DNA from: Massilimicrobiota sp. An134
GTDB taxonomy: Bacteria > Bacillota_I > Bacilli_A > Erysipelotrichales > Coprobacillaceae
DNA length: 64,000 nucleotides
Reading direction: 5' to 3'
NCBI RefSeq assembly: GCF_002160815.1
Contig: NZ_NFLH01000004.1
Coordinates: 1-64,000 of the forward strand
The stretch's first letter is position 1, and each line of letters opens with the position of its first letter. The translations under genes and the position numbers were made by a program. Under the pieces are notes generated by a model. It made no database searches and was not told where the DNA came from. It saw only the letters and a program-made list of their open reading frames with translations. Below, piece after piece: positions 9,322 through 17,414 of the stretch.

Positions 9322-9418
9322 AAGTTCATACTCAAGACATATTTCTCATATATATTAATAGTGTCGAAAGACAAATACGATAGTATTGATTCCCCTCAAA
9401 TCTATCATATATCCCTAA

Positions 9419-9456
9419 GAAAGAGATGCAACCCCAAAGCATCTCTTTCATTTTTT
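9419..9456 (+). terminator. Strong terminator after tdk
   Basis: An 11-base stem at 9419-9429 and 9439-9449 (GAAAGAGATGC with its complement) encloses a nine-base loop and is followed by ATTTTTT. It lies about 100 bases after the tdk stop. Confidence 0.85.
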
Positions 9457-9504
9457 GGTATATTTTAATTATTTTGACATAATCATATATATGGAGGATT
9501 TTAT

Positions 9505-9810
9505 ATGAACTTATGTCATCAGGAAGATATACAAAAATTAACGACTCAAGAACTTTTTCAACAACATAATTATATTTGTTATTTAAGGGGAGATGGATGG
9601 CAAAAAGAACAACATTATGTTTTTGACTATCCTTATTTATACCTCTATGCTTTTCATATGCATGTCATAAAGGAGATAGAACAAAGAGGTTATAGTGTAG
9701 ATCCTTTATGGAAAGATTCGTGCTTTAGAGGAATTCATCGTGGATATGAAATTTCAATGCTCACATATGATGATTTGGATATACCAACACATTTATATAA
9801 AGAAAATTAA
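9505..9810 (+). CDS. Pyrimidine-dimer DNA glycosylase-like protein (PF03013/TIGR02328 type)
   Basis: The 101-residue protein reads MNLCHQEDIQKLTTQELFQQ, then YLRGDGWQKEQHYVFDY, HMHVIKEIEQRGY and CFRGIHRG. This follows the pattern I know for small bacterial proteins annotated as pyrimidine dimer DNA glycosylase or TIGR02328 (MxLWHxxLIxxLPRxQLLxQHRE, LRGxGWGK). The phage T4 enzyme uses an N-terminal threonine after Met removal; here residue 2 is Asn, so the activity may differ or be lost. AGGAGG precedes the ATG. It stands alone, and a structured stretch follows. Confidence 0.6.
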   Translation: MNLCHQEDIQKLTTQELFQQHNYICYLRGDGWQKEQHYVFDYPYLYLYAFHMHVIKEIEQRGYSVDPLWKDSCFRGIHRGYEISMLTYDDLDIPTHLYKEN

Positions 9811-9841
9811 AGAAAAATGAAATGTTCATATCTAATTCATA

Positions 9842-9936
9842 TTGACAAAGTATATTATAGGTGTAAAGATAATAGAATTCATAAAAACTCCCTTTAGAAT
9901 ATGTATTCTAGAAAGAATCAGGTTTCTGATTCTTTT
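9842..9936 (+). ncRNA. Candidate small RNA or structured leader
   Basis: TTGACA at 9842-9847 with a weak TAAAGA 16 bases later is followed by two back-to-back hairpins. The first is TAGAATA-TG-TATTCTA at 9895-9910; the second is a ten-base stem with a GTTT loop at 9912-9935 ending in a T-rich tail. No reading frame fits. It could be a short RNA, or an attenuated leader for the HAD gene, which also seems to have its own TATAAT at 9955-9960. Confidence 0.4.
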
Positions 9937-9978
9937 TTCTTTTTCTAAATCATGTATAATAAAGATAGGTGATGAAAA

Positions 9979-10635
9979 ATGAAAAGAATACTATTTGATT
10001 TAGATGGGACATTGACAGATCCATTTTTAGGTATTACACGTTCTGTAGCGTATAGTTTAAAATCTTTTGGCATTGAAGTTGATGATTTAGAAACATTAAA
10101 ACCATTTATTGGTCCACCACTAGATGTGTCTTTTAGAGAGTGTTATCATATGGATGAAGCACAAAGCTGGAAAGCTGTTAAAAAATATCGTGAGTATTTT
10201 TCAAAAAAAGGATTATTTGAAAATAAAGTTTATGAGGGTATGGAAGACTTTTTACAATCATTACTGAATATGGATATGAAATTATATGTATGTACCAGTA
10301 AGCCTGAAGTGTTTGCAAAAGAGATTCTTGATCATTTCTCTTTAACACCATATTTTACAGGTATCTATGGCGCAACCTTAGATGGAAGTCTTAAAAATAA
10401 AGGTGATGTGATTGCTCATTGTATAAAGCAGGAACAGCTCAATATTCAAGACTGTATGATGGTTGGTGATCGTCAACATGATATTGTCGGAGCGCATCAA
10501 AATCAAATACCTTGTATTGGTGTCTTATATGGTTATGGAAGTTTAGAAGAATTTCATGAGTATCATTGCGATTATATAGCTAAAGACTTGATAGAATTAA
10601 AAAAGATAATAGAGGAATGGAAAGATGTTAAGTAA
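9979..10635 (+). CDS. HAD-superfamily phosphatase, phosphoglycolate phosphatase-like
   Basis: The 218-residue protein carries the HAD motifs in order: FDLDGTLTDP with the nucleophile aspartate at 7, the CTSKP motif II near 114, and VGDRQHDIVGA near 161. The helical cap sits between motifs I and II, as in subfamily IA enzymes such as Gph and PpaX. The substrate cannot be read from sequence. GGTGATG precedes the ATG. Its stop lies 11 bases inside the treR remnant that follows, which suggests that this gene once led into the trehalose region. Confidence 0.85.
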   Translation: MKRILFDLDGTLTDPFLGITRSVAYSLKSFGIEVDDLETLKPFIGPPLDVSFRECYHMDEAQSWKAVKKYREYFSKKGLFENKVYEGMEDFLQSLLNMDMKLYVCTSKPEVFAKEILDHFSLTPYFTGIYGATLDGSLKNKGDVIAHCIKQEQLNIQDCMMVGDRQHDIVGAHQNQIPCIGVLYGYGSLEEFHEYHCDYIAKDLIELKKIIEEWKDVK

Positions 10636-10798
10636 ATATCAACAGATTTATGAAGATTTGAAACAGAAGATTGAAAAAAATGAAATTCAGGCTAATACAC
10701 TCTTGCCAAGTGAAAATGAACTCATGAATATTTATCAATCATCTCGTGATACCATTCGTAAATCCTTATCCTTCCTCCAATTGACTTTCAGGAATTAA
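10625..10798 (+). pseudogene. Truncated trehalose repressor gene (treR), N-terminal part only
   Basis: From ATG 10625 the frame encodes MLSKYQQIYEDLKQKIEKNE, then LLPSENELMNIYQSSRDTIRKSLS. This is the GntR-type winged helix found at the start of TreR. After about 49 residues the resemblance stops abruptly and a few foreign residues lead to TAA at 10796. A complete TreR has about 240 residues with a sugar-binding domain. The break near 10771 is the joint with the treC fragment. The peptide might fold as a lone DNA-binding domain, but this looks like a relic. Confidence 0.75.
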
Positions 10799-11550
10799 AA
10801 CAATTATTAAACGATTGGCAATTAGGTATGCAAAATGGGAATGGATGGAATGCTGTATTTTGGTGCTGCCATGATCAGCCACGTGTTTTATCACGTTTTG
10901 GAGATGACAAGAATTATCCAAAAGAATCAGCTAAAATGCTAGCCACAACAATCCATATGCTAAGAGGAACACCTTATATTTATCAGGGTGAAGAAATAGG
11001 AATGACTAATGCCTATTTTACAGATATTCATCAATATCGTGATGTTGAAAGCTTAAATGCCTATCAGATTCTTAAAGATAAAGGTGTACCAGAAAAAGAG
11101 ATTTACCAGATTCTATTGAGTAAATCAAGAGATAATGCACGTACACCTATGCAATGGAATGATCAGGCATATGCAGGATTTAGTGATGTCAAATCATGGA
11201 TAGAACCGATTTATAATTATAAAGATATTAATGTAGAAAAAAATCTAGAAGATCAAGATTCAGTTTTCTATTATTATCAAAAGTTGATTCAATTAAGAAA
11301 ACAATATCAAGTCATTAGTTTAGGAACATATGAACCACTACTATCAGATCATCCAACACTATATGCCTATAAACGCCAATATCAAGATCAGGCAATCATT
11401 GTCTATAATCATTTCTATGGTGATCAGACAACATCTATAAGCATAGATGCAACTCAATATGATATTCTGTTATCGAATGTTAATCGCCAGACATTAGAAA
11501 ATGAAATGATGTTAAAACCATATGAGTCACTTGTTCTGATCAAAAAATAG
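10771..11550 (+). pseudogene. Trehalose-6-phosphate hydrolase remnant (treC), C-terminal part
   Basis: The open frame from the joint to 11550 encodes about 259 residues that match the second half of GH13 trehalose-6-phosphate hydrolases: FQELKQLLNDWQLGM, then CHDQPRVLSRFGD, TPYIYQGEEIGMTN and the C-terminal beta domain. Complete enzymes have about 550 residues. The lost N-terminal half carries the catalytic nucleophile and acid/base, so no activity is possible. There is no ribosome site at the joint. A terminator follows. Confidence 0.8.
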
Positions 11551-11595
11551 ATCATTATTTAAATAAAAACATAACATCATTGATTGTTTATATGG

Positions 11596-11626
11596 GATAC
11601 ATAATTGATATTATGTATCTTTTTTT
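11596..11626 (+). terminator. Terminator of the former trehalose operon
   Basis: GATACATAA pairs with TTATGTATC around a six-base loop and is followed by seven T. It lies 45 bases after the treC remnant. Confidence 0.75.
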
Positions 11627-11745
11627 ATGGAAATAACAAAAATAATAATATATTTTCTATTTTTCTGTATTAAAACATATATTCATGTTTCACAAAACAA
11701 ATAAATAATGTTAAAATATTACCCATATAGATTTGAGGTGAAATC

Positions 11746-12432
11746 ATGAAAAAAACAATGCGAGAAGCTTTTATTGCTTCCATACCAGTCATGATGGGAT
11801 ATATTGTATTGGGGATGGCATTTGGTATGTTACTAGAAAGTGAAGGATATTCTTTTTTATATGCGTTAGCTATGAGTGTGTTTATTTATGCTGGAAGTAT
11901 GCAGTTTGTCGCAATCAATCTTTTAACATCAGGGGCAACAGTTATTAATACAATAATTATGACGCTATTGATTAATGCCAGACATCTGGTTTATGGTCTA
12001 TCCATGATTAAAAAGTTTGAAGATATGGGGAAACTCAAACCCTATATGATTTTTTCTTTGACTGATGAAACCTACTCTTTATTGGTCAGTGCCAAAACTC
12101 CAGAGGGATGCAATCAAAAATATTATCTTTTTTTTATTTCTTTATTTGATCAATGTTATTGGATATTAGGAAGTTTAGCAGGAAGTATTATAGGCTCATT
12201 ATTAACAATCAACACAACAGGTTTAGACTTTGCAATGACAGCTTTATTTATTGTGATTGTCTTAGATCAATATTTAACGACAGATAAACATCTTTATACA
12301 TATATTGGTTTTGGAATCAGTATTGCCTGCTTAGTGATTTTTGGAAGTGAAGCTTTTATTATTCCTTCAATGATTGGGATTATTTTAAGTTTGATTTATG
12401 TTTATCAAAAAGGAGGAAAGGAAAATGCATGA
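11746..12432 (+). CDS. azlC: Branched-chain amino acid exporter large subunit AzlC
   Basis: AzlC and AzlD form a membrane pump that exports branched-chain amino acids and their analogues. The 228-residue protein has several membrane helices and the family signature YAGSMQFVAINLL near 45-57, followed by NARHLVYGLSM. The length is typical. GAGGTGA precedes the ATG. The azlD start codon lies inside its last codons, so the two subunits are translationally coupled. Confidence 0.9.
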   Translation: MKKTMREAFIASIPVMMGYIVLGMAFGMLLESEGYSFLYALAMSVFIYAGSMQFVAINLLTSGATVINTIIMTLLINARHLVYGLSMIKKFEDMGKLKPYMIFSLTDETYSLLVSAKTPEGCNQKYYLFFISLFDQCYWILGSLAGSIIGSLLTINTTGLDFAMTALFIVIVLDQYLTTDKHLYTYIGFGISIACLVIFGSEAFIIPSMIGIILSLIYVYQKGGKENA

Positions 12433-12739
12433 AATCATATTGATTAGTGTTATGGCTTGTGTAACCTTTTTAACCAGAGTTTTGCCTTTTTTCATCTTTA
12501 AAAGTAAATCTTATCCCATTATTGAATATCTTGGAGACGTATTGCCTTATGCCATTATGGCAATGCTTGTCGTTTATTGTTTAAGAAGTGTTGAATTATT
12601 CAGTGGAAATCATGGAATATGTGAGATGATTGGGGTTGGGAGTGTTAATCTTTTACATCTTATAAAACGTAATACATTGTTATCTATTATTGGTGGAACT
12701 GTGATTTACATGTTATGTGTTCAAATTATTTTCATATAA
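12425..12739 (+). CDS. azlD: Branched-chain amino acid exporter small subunit AzlD
   Basis: The 104-residue partner of AzlC has about four membrane segments and the family pattern TFLTRVLPFFIFK near its start, then YLGDVLPYAIMAMLVVYCL. I place the start at ATG 12425, which has AAAGGAGGAAAGG in front and overlaps the azlC end by eight bases. The longer frame from 12398 would read through that ribosome site. Confidence 0.88.
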   Translation: MHEIILISVMACVTFLTRVLPFFIFKSKSYPIIEYLGDVLPYAIMAMLVVYCLRSVELFSGNHGICEMIGVGSVNLLHLIKRNTLLSIIGGTVIYMLCVQIIFI

Positions 12740-12772
12740 TATATGTTATAATGAAAATGAGGTGAAGATTGT

Positions 12773-13420
12773 ATGCGTCAAAATATGAAATTTGATACAA
12801 ATATTTATCAGTTAAGAGAGTCTGTTTTAAAAAGAATGATACAGATTATCCAACAACAAAGATATATAGAAGAAAACAGTATTGTTTTTTATGGAGATTC
12901 CATCATTGAATATTATGATGTTGAACATATTTTTAGACATTTAGGACCAGTCTATAATTGTGGAATTGGTGGTATAACATCTGATATGTTGCTTCATTTT
13001 GTCGATGAAGGGGTTATCAAATATCATCCAAGCCAAGTCTTTATTTTAGTAGGAACAAATGATTTAGGAAATACAGTGATGGCAAGTCCAAGGGATATTG
13101 CTTTAAATATTAAAGAAATGGTAGAGATTATTCATTATAATTTACCAGAATGTCAAATTCATTTGTTGAGTCCAATACCTTGTATTGAAAAGGTTCATGG
13201 TTATCAGGCTATGCATCAAGGTTTAAGAAGTCATGATATTTTACAGATGATCATGCAGGAATATAAACGTATGATACCTTATGACTATGTTCACTTTATA
13301 GATATTTATCAGTCTTTATATCAAGAGAATATTTTAAGAGAAGATGTTTTTATTGATGGTTTACATATTAACGAAGATGGTTATGCTTTATTGACAGAGG
13401 CGATTTTCAATCAATTATAA
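12773..13420 (+). CDS. SGNH/GDSL-type esterase
   Basis: A 215-residue cytoplasmic hydrolase with the four SGNH blocks: FYGDSIIEYY with the nucleophile serine (block I, near 43), GIGGITSDML (block II), LVGTNDLG (block III) and DGLHINEDG (block V with Asp and His). Family members cleave acyl esters, for example on acetylated sugars or lipids; the substrate is unknown. There is no signal peptide. TATAAT at 12747 and GAGGTGAAG support the start. The next esterase gene begins 15 bases later. Confidence 0.85.
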   Translation: MRQNMKFDTNIYQLRESVLKRMIQIIQQQRYIEENSIVFYGDSIIEYYDVEHIFRHLGPVYNCGIGGITSDMLLHFVDEGVIKYHPSQVFILVGTNDLGNTVMASPRDIALNIKEMVEIIHYNLPECQIHLLSPIPCIEKVHGYQAMHQGLRSHDILQMIMQEYKRMIPYDYVHFIDIYQSLYQENILREDVFIDGLHINEDGYALLTEAIFNQL

Positions 13421-13435
13421 GGGGGGGATAAAGAC

Positions 13436-14170
13436 ATGCAAGAATATTATGAAATTAAGACAAAACAAGGAGTTATGCGTGGATTCTTTCATAAACCTGA
13501 TGGAAATCAATATCCAGTATGTATTATTTTTCATGGTTTTACAGGTCAAAATACAGGAACAAAATTTTCTTATGTACAATTATCAAGAATGCTGGAAAAG
13601 CAAAATATTGGAACCATTCGTATGGATTTTTTAGGCAGTGGACAATCTGATTTAGATTTTAAAGATATGACTTTTCAAAATGAATTAGATTCAGCTATCA
13701 AAATCTTAGAGGAAGTCAAACAGATGGATTGTGTGACAGATATTTATTTGCTTGGTCATTCTATGGGTGGAGCTATCGCAAGTGAGGTTGCTAAAATGTA
13801 TCCTCAAGATATTTCTAAAATGTGTTTATGGGCACCTGCATTCAATCTTCCTGAAGCGATTGAATATTTAAAAGGTCATGTTGAAGAAGCTCCTTATTAT
13901 GATCATAGTGGTTTTGAAATCTCTCATGAATTTGTTGAAGATATAACATCGAGAGATTTATATCAGGATTTAGATACTTATCAAAATGATCTTATGATTA
14001 TTCATGGAACTGAAGATACAACAGTTCCTTATGCGATATCTCAGAAATATTTAAAAGGTTTTGTCAATCCAGTTTTTCATCCAATAGAAGGTGCGACACA
14101 CAATTATGATAATTTAGAACATATTCGTCAGGTGATTCAACTGACATATGATTTTTTCATACAGGGCTAA
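13436..14170 (+). CDS. Alpha/beta hydrolase, cinnamoyl/feruloyl esterase-like
   Basis: The 244-residue serine hydrolase has the oxyanion segment HGFTGQNTGTKF near 32-43, the nucleophile elbow GHSMGG near 107, the acid in HGTEDTTVPY, and the catalytic histidine in GATHNYDN. The arrangement resembles the cinnamoyl esterases of gut lactobacilli. The substrate might be a plant hydroxycinnamate ester, but that is inference. AAGGGGGGGA precedes the ATG, and the gene probably shares a transcript with the SGNH esterase. Its stop codon lies in the terminator loop. Confidence 0.82.
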   Translation: MQEYYEIKTKQGVMRGFFHKPDGNQYPVCIIFHGFTGQNTGTKFSYVQLSRMLEKQNIGTIRMDFLGSGQSDLDFKDMTFQNELDSAIKILEEVKQMDCVTDIYLLGHSMGGAIASEVAKMYPQDISKMCLWAPAFNLPEAIEYLKGHVEEAPYYDHSGFEISHEFVEDITSRDLYQDLDTYQNDLMIIHGTEDTTVPYAISQKYLKGFVNPVFHPIEGATHNYDNLEHIRQVIQLTYDFFIQG

Positions 14171-14186
14171 ACTCCCTGTATTTTTC
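14159..14186 (+). terminator. Terminator overlapping the esterase stop codon
   Basis: ATACAGGG pairs with CCCTGTAT around a seven-base loop that holds the TAA stop at 14168-14170, followed by TTTTC. Confidence 0.8.
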
Positions 14187-14220
14187 ATGATAAATTCAAT
14201 AAAGAGTCAAGCTTTTTGTA

Positions 14221-14248
14221 TTGTCTTTTCAATGAATTGTGTTATAAT
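14221..14248 (+). promoter_or_regulatory. Promoter of typA
   Basis: TTGTCT at 14221 and TATAAT at 14243-14248 are 16 bases apart, with a TG one base before the -10 box. The ribosome site AAGGAGGAG follows. Confidence 0.6.
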
Positions 14249-14277
14249 CAAAAAGGCAAAAAGGAGGAGTGAAAAAC

Positions 14278-16101
14278 ATGAATAACATTAGAAATATAGC
14301 AATTATTGCTCACGTTGACCATGGAAAAACAACTCTTGTTGATCAGTTATTAAAATTATCTGGAACATTAAAGGATAATGAACAGATTGCTGAAAGAGCA
14401 ATGGATTCAAATGCCATTGAAAGAGAACGTGGAATTACTATTTTAGCAAAAAATACTGCTATTAATTATAAAGATTATCGTATTAATATTATGGATACAC
14501 CTGGTCATGCCGACTTTGGTGGTGAAGTAGAACGTATCATGAATATGGTTGATGGTGTTTTATTGGTTGTTGATGCTTATGAAGGAACAATGCCACAAAC
14601 ACGTTTTGTATTAAAGAAGGCTCTAGAAGCTAAAGTGAAACCAATTGTCGTGATTAATAAAGTCGATCGTCCAGTTGTTCGTATTCATGAAGTTATGGAT
14701 GAAGTTTTAGAATTATTTATGGAATTAGGTGCTGATGATAATCAGTTGGATTTCCCAACTGTCTTTGTTTCAGCTTTAATGGGAACATCAAGTTTAGATC
14801 CTGATATTGCAACTCAGGTTCCTAATATGGATTGTTTATTTGATATGATTATCAATGAAATTCCAGCTCCATTAGTAGATGAAGAAGGTGGATTACAGTT
14901 CCAGCCTGCTTTACTTGACTATAATGAATATGTAGGACGTATTGGTATTGGACGTATTCAAAGAGGAAAAGTTAAAGTTAATGAAACTGTTGTTTGTTTA
15001 CGAGCAGATGGAACAAAAACACAGTTTAGAGTTCAAAAATTATTTGGCTTTTTAGGATTACATAGAATTGAAATTGAAGAAGCTAGTGCTGGGGACATTG
15101 TTGCTATTGCAGGACTTGCGGATATTGGTGTTGGAGAAACTGTTTGTACAATGGGACATGAAGAACCATTACCATTATTACGTATTGATGAACCAACAAT
15201 TCAAATGGTTTTTGGTACAAATACTTCACCATTTGCAGGTAAAGAAGGTAAGTTTGTTACAGCAAGTAAAGTAGAAGAAAGATTATTTAAAGAAACAAAT
15301 AGAGATGTCTCTTTAAAGATTGAAAGAGTGCCAAATGCTGAAGAATGGATTGTTTCAGGACGTGGAGAATTACATTTATCTATCTTAATTGAAAATATGC
15401 GTCGTGAAGGATTTGAATTACAGGTTTCTAAACCAAAAGTTATTATTAAAGAAATTGATGGTGTTAAATGTGAACCTTATGAAGAAGTCTTTATTGAAGC
15501 ACCAGATGAATGTATTGGAAGCATTATTGAATCTTTAGGATTTAGACGTGGAACATTAGAAAATATGGAATCTGATAACGGTATGACAAAAGTGCATTAT
15601 ATCATTCCATCACGTGGTTTAATTGGATTCATGACAAACTTTTTAACAATGACAAAAGGATATGGAATTATCAATCATTCATTCTTAGATTATCGTCCAA
15701 TGGAAGGAGATACTGTTGGAGAAAGACAGTTAGGAGTTCTTGTTTCTATTGATACAGGACAAACAACAGCTTATGCCCTTGGCGGTGTTGAAGATCGTGG
15801 AGTTATGTTTGTTGGTCCAGGTGTAGAAGTTTATGAAGGTATGATTGTGGGAGAACATAGCCGTGATAATGATTTGGTTGTCAATGTCACAAAAGGAAAA
15901 CAATTAACAAATACACGTTCTTCTACAAAAGATTCAACTGTTGTTTTAAAGAAACCAAGAGTTTTCAACCTAGAAGCTTGTTTAGATTATATTAATGATG
16001 ATGAACTTGTAGAAGTGACACCAAAGAATATTCGTTTAAGAAAACGTTTATTAACTGAAAATGAAAGAAGAAAAGCTTATACGAAAAAAATGAATGGATA
16101 A
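14278..16101 (+). CDS. typA: Ribosome-associated GTPase TypA/BipA
   Basis: TypA is a translational GTPase related to EF-G that helps ribosome assembly and stress adaptation. The G1 loop AHVDHGKTT is at 11-19, followed by the RERGITI switch segment, DTPGHADF, NKVDR, and the EF-G-like C-terminal domains with the TypA-specific tail. I use ATG 14278, since the AAGGAGGAG ribosome site overlaps the alternative GTG at 14269. At 607 residues it is full length. It is monocistronic, between a promoter and a strong terminator. Confidence 0.96.
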   Translation: MNNIRNIAIIAHVDHGKTTLVDQLLKLSGTLKDNEQIAERAMDSNAIERERGITILAKNTAINYKDYRINIMDTPGHADFGGEVERIMNMVDGVLLVVDAYEGTMPQTRFVLKKALEAKVKPIVVINKVDRPVVRIHEVMDEVLELFMELGADDNQLDFPTVFVSALMGTSSLDPDIATQVPNMDCLFDMIINEIPAPLVDEEGGLQFQPALLDYNEYVGRIGIGRIQRGKVKVNETVVCLRADGTKTQFRVQKLFGFLGLHRIEIEEASAGDIVAIAGLADIGVGETVCTMGHEEPLPLLRIDEPTIQMVFGTNTSPFAGKEGKFVTASKVEERLFKETNRDVSLKIERVPNAEEWIVSGRGELHLSILIENMRREGFELQVSKPKVIIKEIDGVKCEPYEEVFIEAPDECIGSIIESLGFRRGTLENMESDNGMTKVHYIIPSRGLIGFMTNFLTMTKGYGIINHSFLDYRPMEGDTVGERQLGVLVSIDTGQTTAYALGGVEDRGVMFVGPGVEVYEGMIVGEHSRDNDLVVNVTKGKQLTNTRSSTKDSTVVLKKPRVFNLEACLDYINDDELVEVTPKNIRLRKRLLTENERRKAYTKKMNG

Positions 16102-16107
16102 TGAAAG

Positions 16108-16143
16108 GATTCTTACTTGAATGGACAAGTAAGAATCTTTTTT
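16108..16143 (+). terminator. Terminator of typA
   Basis: A perfect 12-base stem at 16108-16119 and 16126-16137 (GATTCTTACTTG and its complement), a six-base loop and a run of T. Confidence 0.9.
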
Positions 16144-16474
16144 CATGTAAAATAAAAGAGAAAAATTGTGATATAGTAGTTGAAAACATGGCTGATAAGG
16201 TAAATTGTTAAAGGGATTGATCAAGATTTATCAATCAAAGAAATGATAAATCCGATTATTTTAAAGATTAGATAAATTGATAAAATATGTTTTTTGTATT
16301 AAAAATTTGATAATATTTTTGAGAATATGATATAAAAAATATGAGAAAATCATAAAAAATTCAATAAAAATTTGAGTATTTCTTAAAAAAGTGGTATATT
16401 GTTGGAGGTAAATGAAGTAATTTATTGAAATGTAAAACGCTTTCATTTATAATATGAATTAAGGAGGGGACGCA
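16144..16474 (+). other. Non-coding stretch upstream of the DUF6465 gene
   Basis: This very AT-rich interval holds no credible gene. Visible items are an inverted repeat ATTGAT-N8-ATCAAT near 16217, a possible second -10 (TATATT near 16395), a GGAGGT followed by the three-codon frame ATG AAG TAA that is probably chance, and the main promoter with its cre-like element at 16425-16453. Confidence 0.5.
16425..16453 (+). promoter_or_regulatory. Promoter with cre-like site in the spacer
   Basis: TTGAAA at 16425-16430 and TATAAT at 16448-16453 are 17 bases apart. GTAAAACGCTTTCA at 16432-16445 matches 12 of 14 positions of the CcpA consensus TGWAARCGYTWNCW, failing only at the first two. A repressor bound there would cover the whole promoter, so catabolite repression of the DUF6465 gene is likely. 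Confidence 0.6.
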
Positions 16475-16693
16475 GTGAAAATTAAATTACAAGTACAATT
16501 TCATAATAAAAATGTTGAAACAACATCTATTGAGAAGTTAGTAAAAGAGGATGTTAAATCAAAAGGTGTTAAAATGACAACTATTGATACATTAGAGGTT
16601 TATTATAAACCAGAAGATTCTTCTGTATATTATGTTGCGACAACAAAAACTGGTGAAGTCGTTGGTAATGACCAACCATTATACATCGGTTAA
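16475..16693 (+). CDS. DUF6465-type small protein
   Basis: The 72-residue protein starts at a GTG behind a perfect AAGGAGGGG. It reads as one small alpha/beta domain, with LVKEDVKSKG near the middle and LEVYYKPEDSSVYYVATTKTGEVVG towards the end, which fits the DUF6465 family of unknown function. The cre-like promoter suggests that it is made when preferred sugars are absent. A bidirectional hairpin follows. Confidence 0.65.
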   Translation: MKIKLQVQFHNKNVETTSIEKLVKEDVKSKGVKMTTIDTLEVYYKPEDSSVYYVATTKTGEVVGNDQPLYIG

Positions 16694-16717
16694 TCTTAAT
16701 ATTACAAACATATACCC

Positions 16718-16759
16718 AAATAAAGAGGCTAAACGTTATACGTTATAGCCTCTTTATTT
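16718..16759. terminator. Bidirectional terminator hairpin, copy A of a related pair
   Basis: A 14-base stem ending in GAGGCTA/TAGCCTC (16718-16731 with 16746-16759) continues through AACGT-TAT-ACGTT at its tip. It separates convergent genes. Its right arm (CGTTATAGCCTCTTTATT) is nearly identical to that of the hairpin at 36646-36706. Confidence 0.8.
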
Positions 16760-16770
16760 AAGATCAATGA

Positions 16771-17310
16771 TTATCTAACGATATGAATTCGACTTTCTTT
16801 CTTTTCTTTTGTAGCACCTTCTTGATTGACGTATCCAATAGCTGCACAACCAACAACTTGATGATTAGGAGGAATACCAAGTTTATTTAAGACATTTCTC
16901 ACTTCATCAACATCTTGTGTATCACTGAGTTGATTGATCCAGCATGAACCGATATTTAAGCTTGCTGCGGCTAAAAAGATATTTTCTAATATACAGCTTC
17001 CATCTTCTACTCGTCTTGAATCATATTCAGGACCACTGACAATACATAAGACAGGAGCATGATAAGAAAAATGATAAGAATCAGGTTTCTTTTCACCACG
17101 TTCTTCACTTACTTTTTTAATAGCATTTGTTAATTCATCAATATAAGCCAAATTGGTAATGGCATAGATTTCACATAATTGTCTATTCATAGCACTAGGT
17201 GCTTGAATTCCAGCTTTTAAAATAGCTTGAAGTTCTTCTTCTTTAATCATTTGATTTTGATAACTGCGACAACTTTTTCTTTTTGCGATTGTTTGTAATG
17301 TTTCATTCAT
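16771..17310 (-). CDS. Nitroreductase-family oxidoreductase
   Basis: This 179-residue FMN-dependent enzyme has RKSCRSYQNQMIKEEELQAIL at its start, where the Arg-Ser-x-Arg type segment binds the FMN phosphate, then AGIQAPSAMNRQ and later LNIGSCWINQL and GCAAIGYVN. Family members reduce nitro compounds, quinones or flavins using NAD(P)H; the natural substrate is unknown. GGGGTGA precedes the ATG. It stands alone on the minus strand. Confidence 0.88.
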   Translation of the reverse strand: MNETLQTIAKRKSCRSYQNQMIKEEELQAILKAGIQAPSAMNRQLCEIYAITNLAYIDELTNAIKKVSEERGEKKPDSYHFSYHAPVLCIVSGPEYDSRRVEDGSCILENIFLAAASLNIGSCWINQLSDTQDVDEVRNVLNKLGIPPNHQVVGCAAIGYVNQEGATKEKKESRIHIVR

Positions 17311-17414
17311 TTCATATCACCCCTTGTTTTCTATTATAGTCTGATTGTTTGAAAAAACAATGCTAAAAAGTATATTTTATGGTATACTAGGGGCAACTAA
17401 AGGAGGATTGAACG

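Noticed and set aside
16401-16415. GGAGGT followed by ATG AAG TAA
   Set aside because: A two-codon frame with a good ribosome site is likely to arise by chance in AT-rich DNA, and it lies upstream of the main promoter.
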